Notes: a model not told the origin generated them from the letters alone. 64,000 nucleotides of DNA from Candidatus Gastranaerophilales bacterium (GCA_944324345.1 CALUVT010000001.1:496001-560000), one strand, 5' to 3'; positions 51,149 through 60,383 are shown, counted from the stretch's first letter. A program made the numbers and translations.

Positions 51149-51979
51149 ATGTCAATGAGTGATGATAAAATACTTAAAATAATATTTTTTGGGGATTTAG
51201 TAGGCAGACCCGGAAGGTTTGCACTCAGGGATTTCTTGAAAAAAAATAAGGCTGATTATGATTTTGTTATTGCTAATGTTGAGAATGCATCTCATGGTTT
51301 TGGGTTAACGGAAAAGAATTATAACGAGATTTCTGAATATGGTGTGGATTGTATGACATCAGGTAACCATATTTGGGATAAAAAGGAAATTATAAACTAC
51401 ATCGATACGGCAGATAAATTGATCCGTCCTTTTAATTATCCTCCGGATACTATAGGCTGCGGCAGCAGAGTGTTTGAGATATCAAATGGTTTAAAAATAG
51501 CTGTTGTAAACTTTTTGGGCAGAGTATTTATGTCTCCGGTTGCTTCTCAGTGGGAAAATGCTGTTAGTGAAATAAAACGTTTGAAAGAAATTACACCTAT
51601 TGTAATTGTTGATTTTCACGCAGAAGCTACGGCAGAAAAAATATGTTTTGGACGTTTTTGCTCGGAACTAGGTGTGAGTGCATTTTTTGGGACTCACACA
51701 CATGTTCAAACAGCTGATGAAAATATTGTTAATGGTATGGGATATATTACGGATGCAGGCTTTTGCGGAATTTGCGACAGTGTAATAGGGATGGATTACA
51801 AAACTTCCTTGAATCGTTTTATTACTTGTATTCCCGAACGTTATGATGTAGCAGACGGTAATGTCGTTCAAATTAATGCTGTTGAGGTTGAAATAAACCA
51901 GATTAGCGGACATACTGTTGCTATAAAAAGAGTTTTTTTGTTATCAGATAAGGAAAAGGAAGTGGACAATGAAAAGTGA
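51149..51979 (+). CDS. ymdB: YmdB-family metallophosphoesterase
   Basis: A 276-aa calcineurin-like phosphodiesterase. The metal ligands are in FFGDLVGRPGR, ANVENASHGFGL, SGNHIWDKKE, VDFHAEATAEK and FGTHTHVQTADE, in the YmdB order. YmdB hydrolyses 2',3'-cAMP and other cyclic nucleotides and affects RNA turnover together with RNase Y, which fits its place after rny. No Shine-Dalgarno is seen at the first ATG, and the second Met (51155) is an alternative. It overlaps the PHP gene by 11 nt. Confidence 0.9.
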   Translation: MSMSDDKILKIIFFGDLVGRPGRFALRDFLKKNKADYDFVIANVENASHGFGLTEKNYNEISEYGVDCMTSGNHIWDKKEIINYIDTADKLIRPFNYPPDTIGCGSRVFEISNGLKIAVVNFLGRVFMSPVASQWENAVSEIKRLKEITPIVIVDFHAEATAEKICFGRFCSELGVSAFFGTHTHVQTADENIVNGMGYITDAGFCGICDSVIGMDYKTSLNRFITCIPERYDVADGNVVQINAVEVEINQISGHTVAIKRVFLLSDKEKEVDNEK

Positions 51980-52823
51980 TTTACACATCCATACTCTATA
52001 TTCGGATGGTGTCTTTTCTCCCGAAAAAATTGTTGACACTGCGATTGATGTGGGACTTCAGGTAATTGCTTTGACGGATCATGACAATGTTTTGTCTTAT
52101 CCGGTTGCCAAAGAATACCTGAAAAATACGGGTAGAGCCGATAAATTAGAGATTATTCAAGGGATAGAGGTTAACACTCTTTATAAAAATTATGAAGTTC
52201 ATATTTTAGGTTATTTTATGGATGTAAATAACAGTGATTTCCAAAATATGCTAAAGCTTCAACAGCAGGCTCGTGTTAAACAAACAAAAGAAATAATTAA
52301 TCTTCTTTCCAAAAAAGAAGGTATAAAGATAAAGTTTGAAGATATCAAAAAGCAGGTAGCAGATGGTGGAAGTATAGGACGTCCGCATATTGCAAAGGCT
52401 ATTACAACCGCAGGTGGCACATCAAGCGTTATTGAAGCATATTCGAAATATATTCATGATGATTCACCTGTTTATGTCCAAAGGAAAACGGTTTCTCCTC
52501 AGGATGCTGTTGAAATAATATATGATGCAGGGGGTATTCCTGTTATTGCCCATCCTCATGATATTGATATTGCAGAAACTCTTATTAGAGAACTTATGCA
52601 ATACGGACTTCGCGGAATTGAAGCATACCATAGGAAACATTCTCCGGCTTGTGTTGAATATTTTTCTTCTATGGCGGAAGAATTGGGGCTCATTGTAACA
52701 GGCGGTTCTGATTTTCATGCTCCAAATATTATGAACGGGCAAATTATATTAGGTAAAAACTTTGTTCCGGAGTGGGTTTATGAGAAGTTGGTCGAAGAAA
52801 AGAAACGTATTGATATGGCTTAG
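51969..52823 (+). CDS. PHP-domain phosphoesterase, RNase AM-like
   Basis: A 284-aa PHP protein of the YciV/RNase AM type. Metal motifs run in order: SDLHIHTLYSDGVFSP, ALTDHDNV, IQGIEVNT, GRPHIAKAI, PVIAHPHD and GGSDFHAPN. Characterised members are 5'-3' exonucleases or 3',5'-nucleotide bisphosphate phosphatases acting on short RNAs. Overlap with ymdB by 11 nt and with rny upstream makes an RNA-turnover operon likely. Confidence 0.9.
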   Translation: MKSDLHIHTLYSDGVFSPEKIVDTAIDVGLQVIALTDHDNVLSYPVAKEYLKNTGRADKLEIIQGIEVNTLYKNYEVHILGYFMDVNNSDFQNMLKLQQQARVKQTKEIINLLSKKEGIKIKFEDIKKQVADGGSIGRPHIAKAITTAGGTSSVIEAYSKYIHDDSPVYVQRKTVSPQDAVEIIYDAGGIPVIAHPHDIDIAETLIRELMQYGLRGIEAYHRKHSPACVEYFSSMAEELGLIVTGGSDFHAPNIMNGQIILGKNFVPEWVYEKLVEEKKRIDMA

Positions 52824-52833
52824 GTGAGGTCTT

Positions 52834-53478
52834 ATGGCGGGTAAAAGGTGTTGGAAACTCGAATATTCAATTTTTTTGTTTTTTGTACTCGGGATTTTGC
52901 TTTTAATAATGCCTGTATCAATTGAAAGCAGCAGACAGGCAAATTTCATATCCAAATGGAATGAAAAATTTAACCGCGTTGAATACATGTTTTCGGTTAT
53001 AAATGCTCATATAACAGATGATATGATAAAGAGTATGGCAAAAGCAAAAACTCCCCAGGAGAGAGAATCAATTTTACTTGCAATAGTAAAGCCATATTTA
53101 AGGATTGACACATCAACGGTTCCGGTAAGCAGACATTACAGACCTCGTTATATGAACGGTTCAAGAGTTTATGAGGGACAGAGATACTTTTTCGATGATT
53201 TTTATTATGCAGAAAACAATACGATTGTTGGGATAAAAGATATAAAAAATGAGGTTTCCAACGATGCTTTGTTTATAATGATGTTTGACATGAATGGATT
53301 TTTGCCGCCTAATCGCTGGGGAAAAGATATTTTTGGTGTGAATATCTATGATAATGGAAGAGTTGAACCTTTCGGTTTTGAAAGTAGCATGTCTGAATTA
53401 AAAAAAGACTGTTCTGAAAGTGGAACAGGTGTAAGTTGTTCCTATTATTACAAGATAGGTGGAGGTTTTGATGAATAA
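52834..53478 (+). CDS. Divergent pilin-like protein without prepilin cleavage site
   Basis: A 214-aa protein with one N-terminal hydrophobic helix (about residues 12-29, SIFLFFVLGILLLIMPVS) and a soluble C-terminal domain. The FTLAEV motif and Glu5 are absent. The C-terminal part resembles the lineage's prepilins: FDMNGFLPPNRWGKDIF, then NGRVEPFG, matches IDTNGPKRGPNALGHDIF and NKLIPVG of the protein at 8358. Two Cys near the end (KKDCSESGTGVSCSYYY) also fit. It may be a minor pilin or a pilin-derived membrane protein that is not processed. It lies in the rny-ymdB-PHP operon. Confidence 0.6.
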   Translation: MAGKRCWKLEYSIFLFFVLGILLLIMPVSIESSRQANFISKWNEKFNRVEYMFSVINAHITDDMIKSMAKAKTPQERESILLAIVKPYLRIDTSTVPVSRHYRPRYMNGSRVYEGQRYFFDDFYYAENNTIVGIKDIKNEVSNDALFIMMFDMNGFLPPNRWGKDIFGVNIYDNGRVEPFGFESSMSELKKDCSESGTGVSCSYYYKIGGGFDE

Positions 53479-54064
53479 AATAAAGCGAGTTTGTGTATTT
53501 GCTTCTTCTTGTAATTTTTTGGACGAAGATTATTATAAGGATGCTGCTGAATTCGGAGATTTGCTTGGGAAGTCAGGTTTTGATATGGTTTATGGTGGCA
53601 GTTCTTTAGGATTGATGTGGGCTTGTGCCGAAAAAGTTAAGGAAAATGGTTCTCAAATCATAGGTGTTATGCCTGAAAAACTCCACGATATGGGTGTGTA
53701 CACTGATGATTGTGTCGAGCTGTTTGTGACCCCTTGTATGCGTAGCAGAAAAGCCAAAATGGATGAATTGTCGGATGCTGTTGTGGCTTTGCCCGGCGGT
53801 TTTGGAACTTTGGAGGAGTTATCAGAAATGATTGTTCAAAAGCAGCTTGGATATAATAATAAACCGATAATTTTGTTAAATACAAATGGATATTATGATA
53901 AATTGGTTGACTTTTTTGAGGAGATTATCTCTCAAAATTTTGCACGTGGTAATGCCAGAAAACTTTATTATATAGCTAATACTCCGCAAGAAGCTATTGA
54001 ATACTTAAAAAATTACACTTTTGAAAATATTTTGGTGACTAAAGAACAAATTTACAAAAGGTAA
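53471..54064 (+). CDS. LOG-family phosphoribohydrolase
   Basis: 197 aa from ATG 53471, supported by GGTGGAGG 5 nt upstream. A GTG at 53459 is less likely. It has a Rossmann-like fold with VCVFASSC at the N-terminus, MVYGGSSLGLMWACAEKV (nucleotide site), MRSRKAKM and PGGFGTLEELSEM, the LOG signature. Family members remove ribose-5-phosphate from nucleoside monophosphates, including cytokinin precursors in plants. The bacterial role is probably nucleotide salvage. The start overlaps the preceding stop, so it is coupled to the pilin-like gene. Confidence 0.9.
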   Translation: MNKIKRVCVFASSCNFLDEDYYKDAAEFGDLLGKSGFDMVYGGSSLGLMWACAEKVKENGSQIIGVMPEKLHDMGVYTDDCVELFVTPCMRSRKAKMDELSDAVVALPGGFGTLEELSEMIVQKQLGYNNKPIILLNTNGYYDKLVDFFEEIISQNFARGNARKLYYIANTPQEAIEYLKNYTFENILVTKEQIYKR

Positions 54065-54129
54065 TAATTAGTAAATTTTGTCTCCTATATTGTTTTTATA
54101 TATATAAGGAGTTTTTTGGAAAAGTTATT

Positions 54130-54456
54130 ATGGCAAATGAATATTACAATAGTACGCTTAATCCCAGATTTGTATCCTATTTTAAATTTTTAGAAGATGC
54201 AAATTTCAAATATAAAAATTTACTTAATGAATCATTAAGAAATCCGGAAAAACGGCAAGACCCAATTTTTGAGCAGAGGTTGCATGATGCAGAGGATGCA
54301 AGAAGGAAGGCTGAAGGTTTCTTTTACAATGAACCGGGCAGTATAGAAGATGTTGGGACAGGGCAGATAACTAAGGAGGAATCTGAACAATCATCCAAAA
54401 GAATAACAAAACAGGTTGAGCGTTATATGGATAAGGTTAAATCTTGGTATGTATAA
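54130..54456 (+). CDS. Small soluble protein of unknown function
   Basis: A 108-aa hydrophilic, predominantly helical protein (FEQRLHDAEDARRKAEGFFY, then SKRITKQVERYMDKVKSWYV). No signal peptide or membrane helix. Family not recognised. It is separated from the LOG gene by 65 nt, preceded by AAGGAG about 20 nt upstream, and followed at once by a terminator, so it is probably the last gene of the operon or its own unit. Confidence 0.6.
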   Translation: MANEYYNSTLNPRFVSYFKFLEDANFKYKNLLNESLRNPEKRQDPIFEQRLHDAEDARRKAEGFFYNEPGSIEDVGTGQITKEESEQSSKRITKQVERYMDKVKSWYV

Positions 54457-54457
54457 A

Positions 54458-54486
54458 AAAAAATCAGGCATTTTGCCTGATTTTTT
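54458..54486. terminator. Bidirectional terminator
   Basis: AAAAAATCAGGCA / TGCCTGATTTTTT with a 3-nt loop. It overlaps the last codons of apt on the other strand. Confidence 0.9.
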
Positions 54487-55018
54487 AATATTTTAGCATT
54501 GAAACAGTTCTTGGTGAATCTGTCAATTTTTCTCTTCCGTTTAAATCTGTCAATTCAATTAAGAATGCTATTCCAACTAAGTTTGCTCCTGTTTTTTTTA
54601 CGAGTTTGCAAGCAGCTTCCGCAGTGCCTCCTGTAGCCAAAAGGTCGTCAACAATTAATACGTTTGCCCCTTGTGGGAAGGCATCTTTATGAACTTCTAT
54701 TTTATCTGTACCGTATTCAAGAGCATATTCTTGAGAAAAAGTTTCTGCAGGGAGTTTGTTTGGTTTTCTGATTGGGACAAACCCTGCATTAAGTTTGTAT
54801 GCCATAGGCATCCCAAAAATAAACCCACGACTCTCAATCCCTGCAACATAATCAATTTTTACGTCTTTAAATTGTTCGCATAAATAATCGATCATAACTC
54901 TTAATGTTTCAGGGTCTTTTAGTGCAGTGGTTATATCTCTGAAAATTATTCCCTGCTTTGGAAAATCTTTCACATCTCTGATTTTATTCTTAACATCAAT
55001 AATTGTTTGTGTTGTCAT
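54485..55018 (-). CDS. apt: Adenine phosphoribosyltransferase
   Basis: 177 aa from ATG 55018, chosen for AAGGAG 6-7 nt upstream. An ATG at 55039 would add 7 residues. It converts adenine and PRPP to AMP. Signatures: IRDVKDFPKQGIIFRDITTAL, GIESRGFIFGMPMAYKL, and the PRPP loop VLIVDDLLATGGTAEAACKL. It overlaps the upstream glycosyltransferase end by 23 nt, so the two are cotranscribed. Confidence 0.95.
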   Translation of the reverse strand: MTTQTIIDVKNKIRDVKDFPKQGIIFRDITTALKDPETLRVMIDYLCEQFKDVKIDYVAGIESRGFIFGMPMAYKLNAGFVPIRKPNKLPAETFSQEYALEYGTDKIEVHKDAFPQGANVLIVDDLLATGGTAEAACKLVKKTGANLVGIAFLIELTDLNGREKLTDSPRTVSMLKY

Positions 55019-56492
55019 TGTTTTCTCCTTTTTCGGCATAGTTATTAGTGTTTGTGTGACTGTTTACAGATAACATTTCTGTTTTTTCTGCTAAAATTTG
55101 TTTTAGTTTTTCTGTATATTTTTCTGTATATTCTCTTGTGTATTGTTTTGTTTTTTCAAGCTCTTTTTTTATAAAAGCTTTTATACTTGCTTCTTCTTCC
55201 ATAACAAGTCCGTGAGCCGTTTTACCCCAGTTCATATCTTTTTTCATAAAAAGAATTTTAAAGCATATGTATAACACGAGCGGAAACCATATTATAAAGA
55301 GGTACACAGAAGTTTCCAAAGCCTCAAATGTTGCATCTAATCTAGGCATGTAATCATAACGTCTCAGAGCATATCTTGCAGCAAAGAAAAAACCAAAACC
55401 GATTATACACCCGATGAAAATAGAAGAATAAAGCATATGAGGCGGAGCCTGTTTGGCAAGAACCTTAAACCCTCTTATAAGTATTTCCATCAAAAACCAA
55501 CCCGGCATAATAAACTGAGTTATATATGCAGTCATATCCAAACTTGCACGCAAAGACATATCTTTAGAGAACAATACATCTCCTGCATATTCAAGATATC
55601 TTCTGATCGTTCCCTCAAGCCATCTTCTTCTTTGTCTGTATAACGGCCTTATGTACATAATGCCTTCTTCATAAACGATAGCATCAGGGCAAAATCTGAT
55701 ATCCCAGCCTTTAATGTGTAATCTGGTGGACATATCCAAATCATCCACTATTGTGTAATTATTCCAACCGCCGATATCATCGATTGCTTCTCGTTTTATG
55801 AGCTCTCCGTTACCGCGAAGTTCAACGGCACCTTTTATTGAATCTCTTCCAACTTGGAAATGTGTATCCATTGTATATTCGTTATTCTGACATCTTGTTA
55901 GAAGGTTTTGATTTTTATTTCTAATAACTTTTCTAGCTTGAACTGCTCCAACATCCTTTGGTTCAAGGTTAGGCATAAGTTTTGAAAGAAAGTCAGGTTC
56001 AACTGTCGCATCAGCATCAAATACAAGTATAGCTTCTCCTTTTGCAATTTTATATGCATCGTTTAAAACAGCTGATTTCCCTGGGAATGCTTTTTTGTCT
56101 CTAATCAGAGCTTTCACTTTGTCATATTTTTTTTCTAAATCTTTTATAACTGACGCTGTATTGTCTGTACTTCTATCATCAATCACGATTATTTCAAAAT
56201 TTTGGTAATCCATGTTTAAGATATTTTCTACAGTGGAAGTTATTACACCCTCCTCGTTATGAGCAGGAATTAAAACAGATACAAAGGGCTTATAATCCTG
56301 ATTGATAACTTGCGGGTATTTTTGAAGTTTTCTTTTCTGGAATTTGTAGGAAAGGTTCAAAAACAAAGCATATATGAACATAAATGTACATAAAAACGCC
56401 AATCCCCATACAGTGTTAAAGTAACTTTGAAAGATGTATATAAAAATTCCAAGTCCGAAGACAATCGTGAATAGTAGAATTCTTTCTTTCAT
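54996..56492 (-). CDS. Processive membrane glycosyltransferase (GT2, BcsA/NodC-like)
   Basis: 498 aa. Two N-terminal helices (about residues 4-46) are followed by a GT-A domain with the processive signature: VIDDRSTDNT, VFDADATVEP, IVDDLDMSTRL, and RQRRRWLEG (D, D, D, QxxRW-like). Three or so C-terminal helices span about 320-430. Such enzymes make and export beta-linked polymers such as poly-N-acetylglucosamine, hyaluronan or cellulose. The last ~70 residues are a hydrophilic tail with Tyr-Thr-Glu-Lys repeats (TREYTEKYTEKLKQ) and Asn/Thr-rich ends, unusual for the family. The product cannot be predicted. Confidence 0.87.
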   Translation of the reverse strand: MKERILLFTIVFGLGIFIYIFQSYFNTVWGLAFLCTFMFIYALFLNLSYKFQKRKLQKYPQVINQDYKPFVSVLIPAHNEEGVITSTVENILNMDYQNFEIIVIDDRSTDNTASVIKDLEKKYDKVKALIRDKKAFPGKSAVLNDAYKIAKGEAILVFDADATVEPDFLSKLMPNLEPKDVGAVQARKVIRNKNQNLLTRCQNNEYTMDTHFQVGRDSIKGAVELRGNGELIKREAIDDIGGWNNYTIVDDLDMSTRLHIKGWDIRFCPDAIVYEEGIMYIRPLYRQRRRWLEGTIRRYLEYAGDVLFSKDMSLRASLDMTAYITQFIMPGWFLMEILIRGFKVLAKQAPPHMLYSSIFIGCIIGFGFFFAARYALRRYDYMPRLDATFEALETSVYLFIIWFPLVLYICFKILFMKKDMNWGKTAHGLVMEEEASIKAFIKKELEKTKQYTREYTEKYTEKLKQILAEKTEMLSVNSHTNTNNYAEKGENNDNTNNY

Positions 56493-56651
56493 TTATTAAA
56501 TACCTTTATACTCCCTTTTTAATTCCTTCAACATTATATCAAAAACTAAATATAATTGTCCTAAATTCTTGTTTTTCATTACTTTTTGTTAAATAATTTC
56601 ATCTATTTATATGTTTTTACGGTAAAAATTTGTAAAAAAACGTTAAAACGC

Positions 56652-56679
56652 TTGCGTTATAAAAAAAATCAGATATAAT
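56652..56679 (+). promoter_or_regulatory. Promoter of the HU gene
   Basis: TTGCGT (56652-56657), a 16-nt spacer and TATAAT (56674-56679). The leader then carries AAGAAGGAG before the HU ATG at 56712. Confidence 0.7.
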
Positions 56680-56711
56680 GATTTATGTACAAAGAAGAAG
56701 GAGTTTTAATT

Positions 56712-56990
56712 ATGAACAAAGAAGAATTAGTACAAGAAATCGCAAAAAAATCAAGTGTAACTCAAAAAGAAGCTTCTGAAGTTTTGGGTGCTTTAATTGA
56801 AACAATTCAAAAAACAGTTTCAAAAGGTAAAAAAGTTACTTTGGTTGGATTTGGTACATTTGAATCTAGAAAAAGAGCAGCTAGAATCGGTAGAAACCCT
56901 CAAACTGGCAAGGAATTAAAAATCCCTGCAACAACAGTTCCTGCATTTTCTGCTGGTAAAAAATTCAAAGAAGCTGTTAACAAAAAATAA
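56712..56990 (+). CDS. hup: HU-family DNA-binding protein
   Basis: 92 aa from ATG 56712. An earlier in-frame ATG at 56685 precedes the Shine-Dalgarno AAGAAGGAG and is rejected. It matches HU: MNKEELVQEIAKKSSVTQKEA, VTLVGFGTFESRKRAARIGRNPQTGKE and the arm and end PAFSAGKKFKEAV. It bends and compacts DNA. Highly expressed, as the strong promoter and ribosome site suggest. Terminator directly downstream. Confidence 0.96.
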   Translation: MNKEELVQEIAKKSSVTQKEASEVLGALIETIQKTVSKGKKVTLVGFGTFESRKRAARIGRNPQTGKELKIPATTVPAFSAGKKFKEAVNKK

Positions 56991-57015
56991 GCTTTTTCTT
57001 GAGTTTGAAAATTTG

Positions 57016-57042
57016 AAGACACCCTTAGAAAGGGTGTCTTTT
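57016..57042. terminator. Bidirectional terminator after HU
   Basis: A 10-bp stem AAGACACCCT / AGGGTGTCTT with a 5-nt loop, followed by T. It is shared with the convergent SNF2 gene. Confidence 0.9.
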
Positions 57043-57076
57043 CTATTTATTATTTAGTAAACTTACTGTCAATTCA

Positions 57077-60000
57077 TTAATCTACAGAGAATATTTCCTT
57101 AATATCATCCATAGTAAGTGATTTAACAATATTTCTGTCAACAGATATTACGCTGTCCACAAGGTTGCGTTTTACAGTTTTTAATTTTTGAATTTTTTCT
57201 TCGACAGTATTTTTTGTAATTAGCCTATATACAAACACTTTTTTGGTTTGTCCGATACGGTAAGCTCTATCGGTAGCTTGATCCTCAACTGCAGGGTTCC
57301 ACCACGGATCGTAATGGATTACGTAATCTGCCCCTGTTAAATTCAAGCCTGTACCACCAGCTTTTAAGCTTATTAAAAATATAGGTATCGACGGAGTAGA
57401 ATTGAATCTTTCAACAGCACCCTGTCTGTCTTTGGTTTTACCCGTAAGATATTCATAAGGGATACCTTCTCTTTCAAGCCAAGCCTTTATTATATCAAGC
57501 ATGTCAACAAATTGGCTGAAAAGAAGTATTCTGTGACCTTCATCAATAATCTCTTCAAGCATTGCTTTGAGCTTTTCAAATTTGCCTGATTTCATGATAT
57601 TTTTTACGTTATTTTTATCATAAAGTCTTGGATGACAGCATATTTGACGAAGGCGAAGCAGGGCTGAAAATATTGACAAACGACTCTTCTCAAGCCCATT
57701 TTGTTCGATAGACTTGAATAATTCTTCCTTAGTACTGTCAAGAACTTGAAGATAAAAGTCTCTTTGTTCATCTGTTAATTCGCAATAAGCAATGTTTTCA
57801 ACCTTGTCAGGCAAGTCCTTAGCAACATCTCGTTTCATCCTTCGTAAAATAAACGGATAAATCTGTAATTTTAAGCGTTTTTCAACGGTTTTGTCTTGAC
57901 GTTCCATAATAGGATTGACATATCTGTAATTAAATTCAGATACACTAAACAAAAATCCGGGCATTAAAAAGTCAAATACAGACCATAACTCCTCAAGCTT
58001 ATTTTCAATAGGAGTCCCTGAAAGTGCAAGCTTATGAACAGCTTGAAGTTTTTTGACAGACTGGGCTGTCTGTGACATAGCGTTTTTAATATTTTGAGAT
58101 TCGTCTAAAATTACGTATCTAAAATTGTATTCTTTAAGTTTGTTTATATCTCTTCTTACTAATGCATAACTTGTTATGACAACATCATAATTAGGTATTT
58201 CTTTGAATAAGTGCTTTCTATCAGCCCCCGAAATTTTTAATGTTGTTAAAGTCGGTGCAAATTTTTGAATTTCTGATTCCCAGTTAAATACAACGGTTGT
58301 AGGACATATAACAAGTGTCGGCATTGGCCCGTCTTCTTCTTTGGCTTTTTGGATGGCTGCAAGTGCCTGAAGGGTTTTACCAAGCCCCATATCATCTGCA
58401 AGTATTCCATTCAGCCCGTATTTATACATAAACCAGAGCCAGCCAAAACCTTTTATCTGATATTCTCGGAATTCAGCATTAATACCCTTAGGCAGCTCAA
58501 GATTTTCAGAAGTGGAAAATGTTGACATTTGTTCCCAGAACTTCTGGAACTTATCGCTTAATACGAGTTCAACATCAAGGTTTTTCAGTTCGTTTATCAA
58601 GCCCGCACGATAAGTTTTTACTATGAACTTGTTTTCACTGTTCCTATAAACATCAAAAGAATTAAATGCTCTCATCATGGCATAGATGTTTTGTGCAGGG
58701 TACTCTACAAAGCCTAAACTTCTTATCCTACTGTACTTTTCTCCACTTTGAATTGTTTCATATATTTCATCAAAGTTAACAATTTCATCTCCGACTTGTC
58801 CATATAAAAATATTTCAAACGAATCTTCAGCTTCTTGTGAAAAATCAATTTTGGCACACAGGCGGAATGGATCTTCCAGAAGCTTGAAAAAGCTCATATC
58901 GTCTTTCTCTACAAATTTCCAACCCTCTCCGGCTTGTTTAATATAGTAGTTATAAAAGTCTATTGCATTTTCTTTCTCTAAAGCAAGGTTGTTAGTTTGC
59001 ATTGGAACAAATCGACAAGCCAGAAGCATTTGATATGCTTCATGTTCGTGTTTCAAATTCCTTTTTATCCAATAAATTAAATCTTCTCCCGGCTTTTTTA
59101 TCGTTATGTAAGGGGCCTTTTCTGCTGTTGTTTTTGAATAGGGAACAACAACTCCATCGTATTCAAATTCTAAAGATGCCTTTAAAGATTGATCATAATC
59201 AATTCCCATTGTGACAATGTTTATCGGGGGGCGTTCTTCAAGCATAAGCTTACTTATGTTATCAGCTATTTCGACGTCCATGATTTCACGGAGTTTAGGT
59301 AATTCTTCATAAATAAATTTCCCGCCGTCTGCATCTTTCAAATCTGTAAAAGAAGATTTTAATATATTTTGCGGAATTGAGCTCATTGCAATATTTGTGG
59401 GAAATATTATATTTTTGTATCTTCCCCATTTTAAATGCCTTGAAAAGTATCTAACTTCTTCAAGCGGATACACATCATCTTTATCCGGACGTTTCCATTC
59501 AAGTGACAGTAATATTGTCCCTTGAGCTCCGCTATTTACATTTAATACGAGTTTCCATTCTTCATCAGTGAACTTCAATCTTTCTTTTGTTTTTTCATCC
59601 AAGACTTCGTCTGCTTTTGAAAGCAGTGTAAATACTGGGCCAAATTTAGTGATTGGAATATCGTACCAGCCAGCTTTTTTATCCTGTCTTGAAATTGTTA
59701 AAAGCTGTTGGAAAATTGCAACTTCAACCTTTTGAGAATTATTAAGTTCAAAGTTCTTATCCTTTTTCTGAGCCTCAATCAATGCTCTTAAAATAGGTTC
59801 AATTTGTCTTACAACTTTTCCGGTTTCTCTGGAGCGAACTAAAATAGAGAAAAAGTTTGCCTTTCTTTTAGAGTTGAAGTGGAAAATATAATTTCCTTGC
59901 GGGGGTTCTGTCAATGCAGTATTTTCGTCAGGAAAATCAAATTCCATCCCAAATTTTGTTTCCAACCAGTCTTCATAAGCATGCTCATCAATCGCCTTTA

Positions 60001-60262
60001 AAGCTACAGCAACAGCATGTTTGCACCATTCTTCCTTTAACGGACAATTACATCTGGCTTCGACCTTATTTTTTTTAAAGATTAAGTCAGTATTATAATG
60101 ATCCTGGAAATTCCCTTTAACCTTGGCCATGTAGAAGTTTTTTTCAGGATAATTGTCGAACACCATATCTTTGAGATGGTATTCGTAACCTCTTCGCCAG
60201 CTTCCCGGACTTGCATTTTCTTTTATGTATTTATAATTAAATTCCTGCGGTTTAACACTCAT
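57077..60262 (-). CDS. SNF2-family DNA translocase with SWIM zinc finger
   Basis: 1061 aa. An N-terminal SWIM zinc-binding motif (ARCNCPLKEEWCKHAVAVAL, ~residues 68-90) and a ~500-residue middle region precede the Snf2 ATPase: DDMGLGKTLQALA (motif I), DESQNIKN (motif II), LALSGTPIENKLEELWSVFDFL (motif III), then HELICc with LFSQFVDMLDIIKAWLE, LISLKAGGTGLNLTGADYVIHYDPWWNPA and QATDRAYRIGQ. Such RapA/HepA-like proteins move along DNA or displace RNA polymerase. The exact role is unknown. Its ATG overlaps the stop of a possible 39-aa ORF. Confidence 0.92.
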   Translation of the reverse strand: MSVKPQEFNYKYIKENASPGSWRRGYEYHLKDMVFDNYPEKNFYMAKVKGNFQDHYNTDLIFKKNKVEARCNCPLKEEWCKHAVAVALKAIDEHAYEDWLETKFGMEFDFPDENTALTEPPQGNYIFHFNSKRKANFFSILVRSRETGKVVRQIEPILRALIEAQKKDKNFELNNSQKVEVAIFQQLLTISRQDKKAGWYDIPITKFGPVFTLLSKADEVLDEKTKERLKFTDEEWKLVLNVNSGAQGTILLSLEWKRPDKDDVYPLEEVRYFSRHLKWGRYKNIIFPTNIAMSSIPQNILKSSFTDLKDADGGKFIYEELPKLREIMDVEIADNISKLMLEERPPINIVTMGIDYDQSLKASLEFEYDGVVVPYSKTTAEKAPYITIKKPGEDLIYWIKRNLKHEHEAYQMLLACRFVPMQTNNLALEKENAIDFYNYYIKQAGEGWKFVEKDDMSFFKLLEDPFRLCAKIDFSQEAEDSFEIFLYGQVGDEIVNFDEIYETIQSGEKYSRIRSLGFVEYPAQNIYAMMRAFNSFDVYRNSENKFIVKTYRAGLINELKNLDVELVLSDKFQKFWEQMSTFSTSENLELPKGINAEFREYQIKGFGWLWFMYKYGLNGILADDMGLGKTLQALAAIQKAKEEDGPMPTLVICPTTVVFNWESEIQKFAPTLTTLKISGADRKHLFKEIPNYDVVITSYALVRRDINKLKEYNFRYVILDESQNIKNAMSQTAQSVKKLQAVHKLALSGTPIENKLEELWSVFDFLMPGFLFSVSEFNYRYVNPIMERQDKTVEKRLKLQIYPFILRRMKRDVAKDLPDKVENIAYCELTDEQRDFYLQVLDSTKEELFKSIEQNGLEKSRLSIFSALLRLRQICCHPRLYDKNNVKNIMKSGKFEKLKAMLEEIIDEGHRILLFSQFVDMLDIIKAWLEREGIPYEYLTGKTKDRQGAVERFNSTPSIPIFLISLKAGGTGLNLTGADYVIHYDPWWNPAVEDQATDRAYRIGQTKKVFVYRLITKNTVEEKIQKLKTVKRNLVDSVISVDRNIVKSLTMDDIKEIFSVD

Positions 60263-60378
60263 TCTATTTCAGAGTATCTCTTTCTTTCCCTAAGGGTACA
60301 AACTTTCGGATATAGAACAATTCTATAAGCCCTTATCAATAACAAAAACATTATTGCACAAATAACAAAAAAAAACAA
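60259..60378 (-). CDS. Possible 39-aa membrane peptide ahead of SNF2 gene
   Basis: An ORF from TTG 60378 (or ATG 60351, 30 aa) to TGA 60259. The TGA overlaps the SNF2 start as ATGA, a typical translational coupling. The product has a hydrophobic N-terminus (FFFVICAIMFLLLIRAY) and a basic C-terminus (CTLRERKRYSEIE), fitting a small inner-membrane peptide. The Shine-Dalgarno is weak (GGGAT). It fills the gap between the PAP2-like gene and the SNF2 gene. Confidence 0.35.
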   Translation of the reverse strand: MFFFVICAIMFLLLIRAYRIVLYPKVCTLRERKRYSEIE

Positions 60379-60383
60379 TACGT

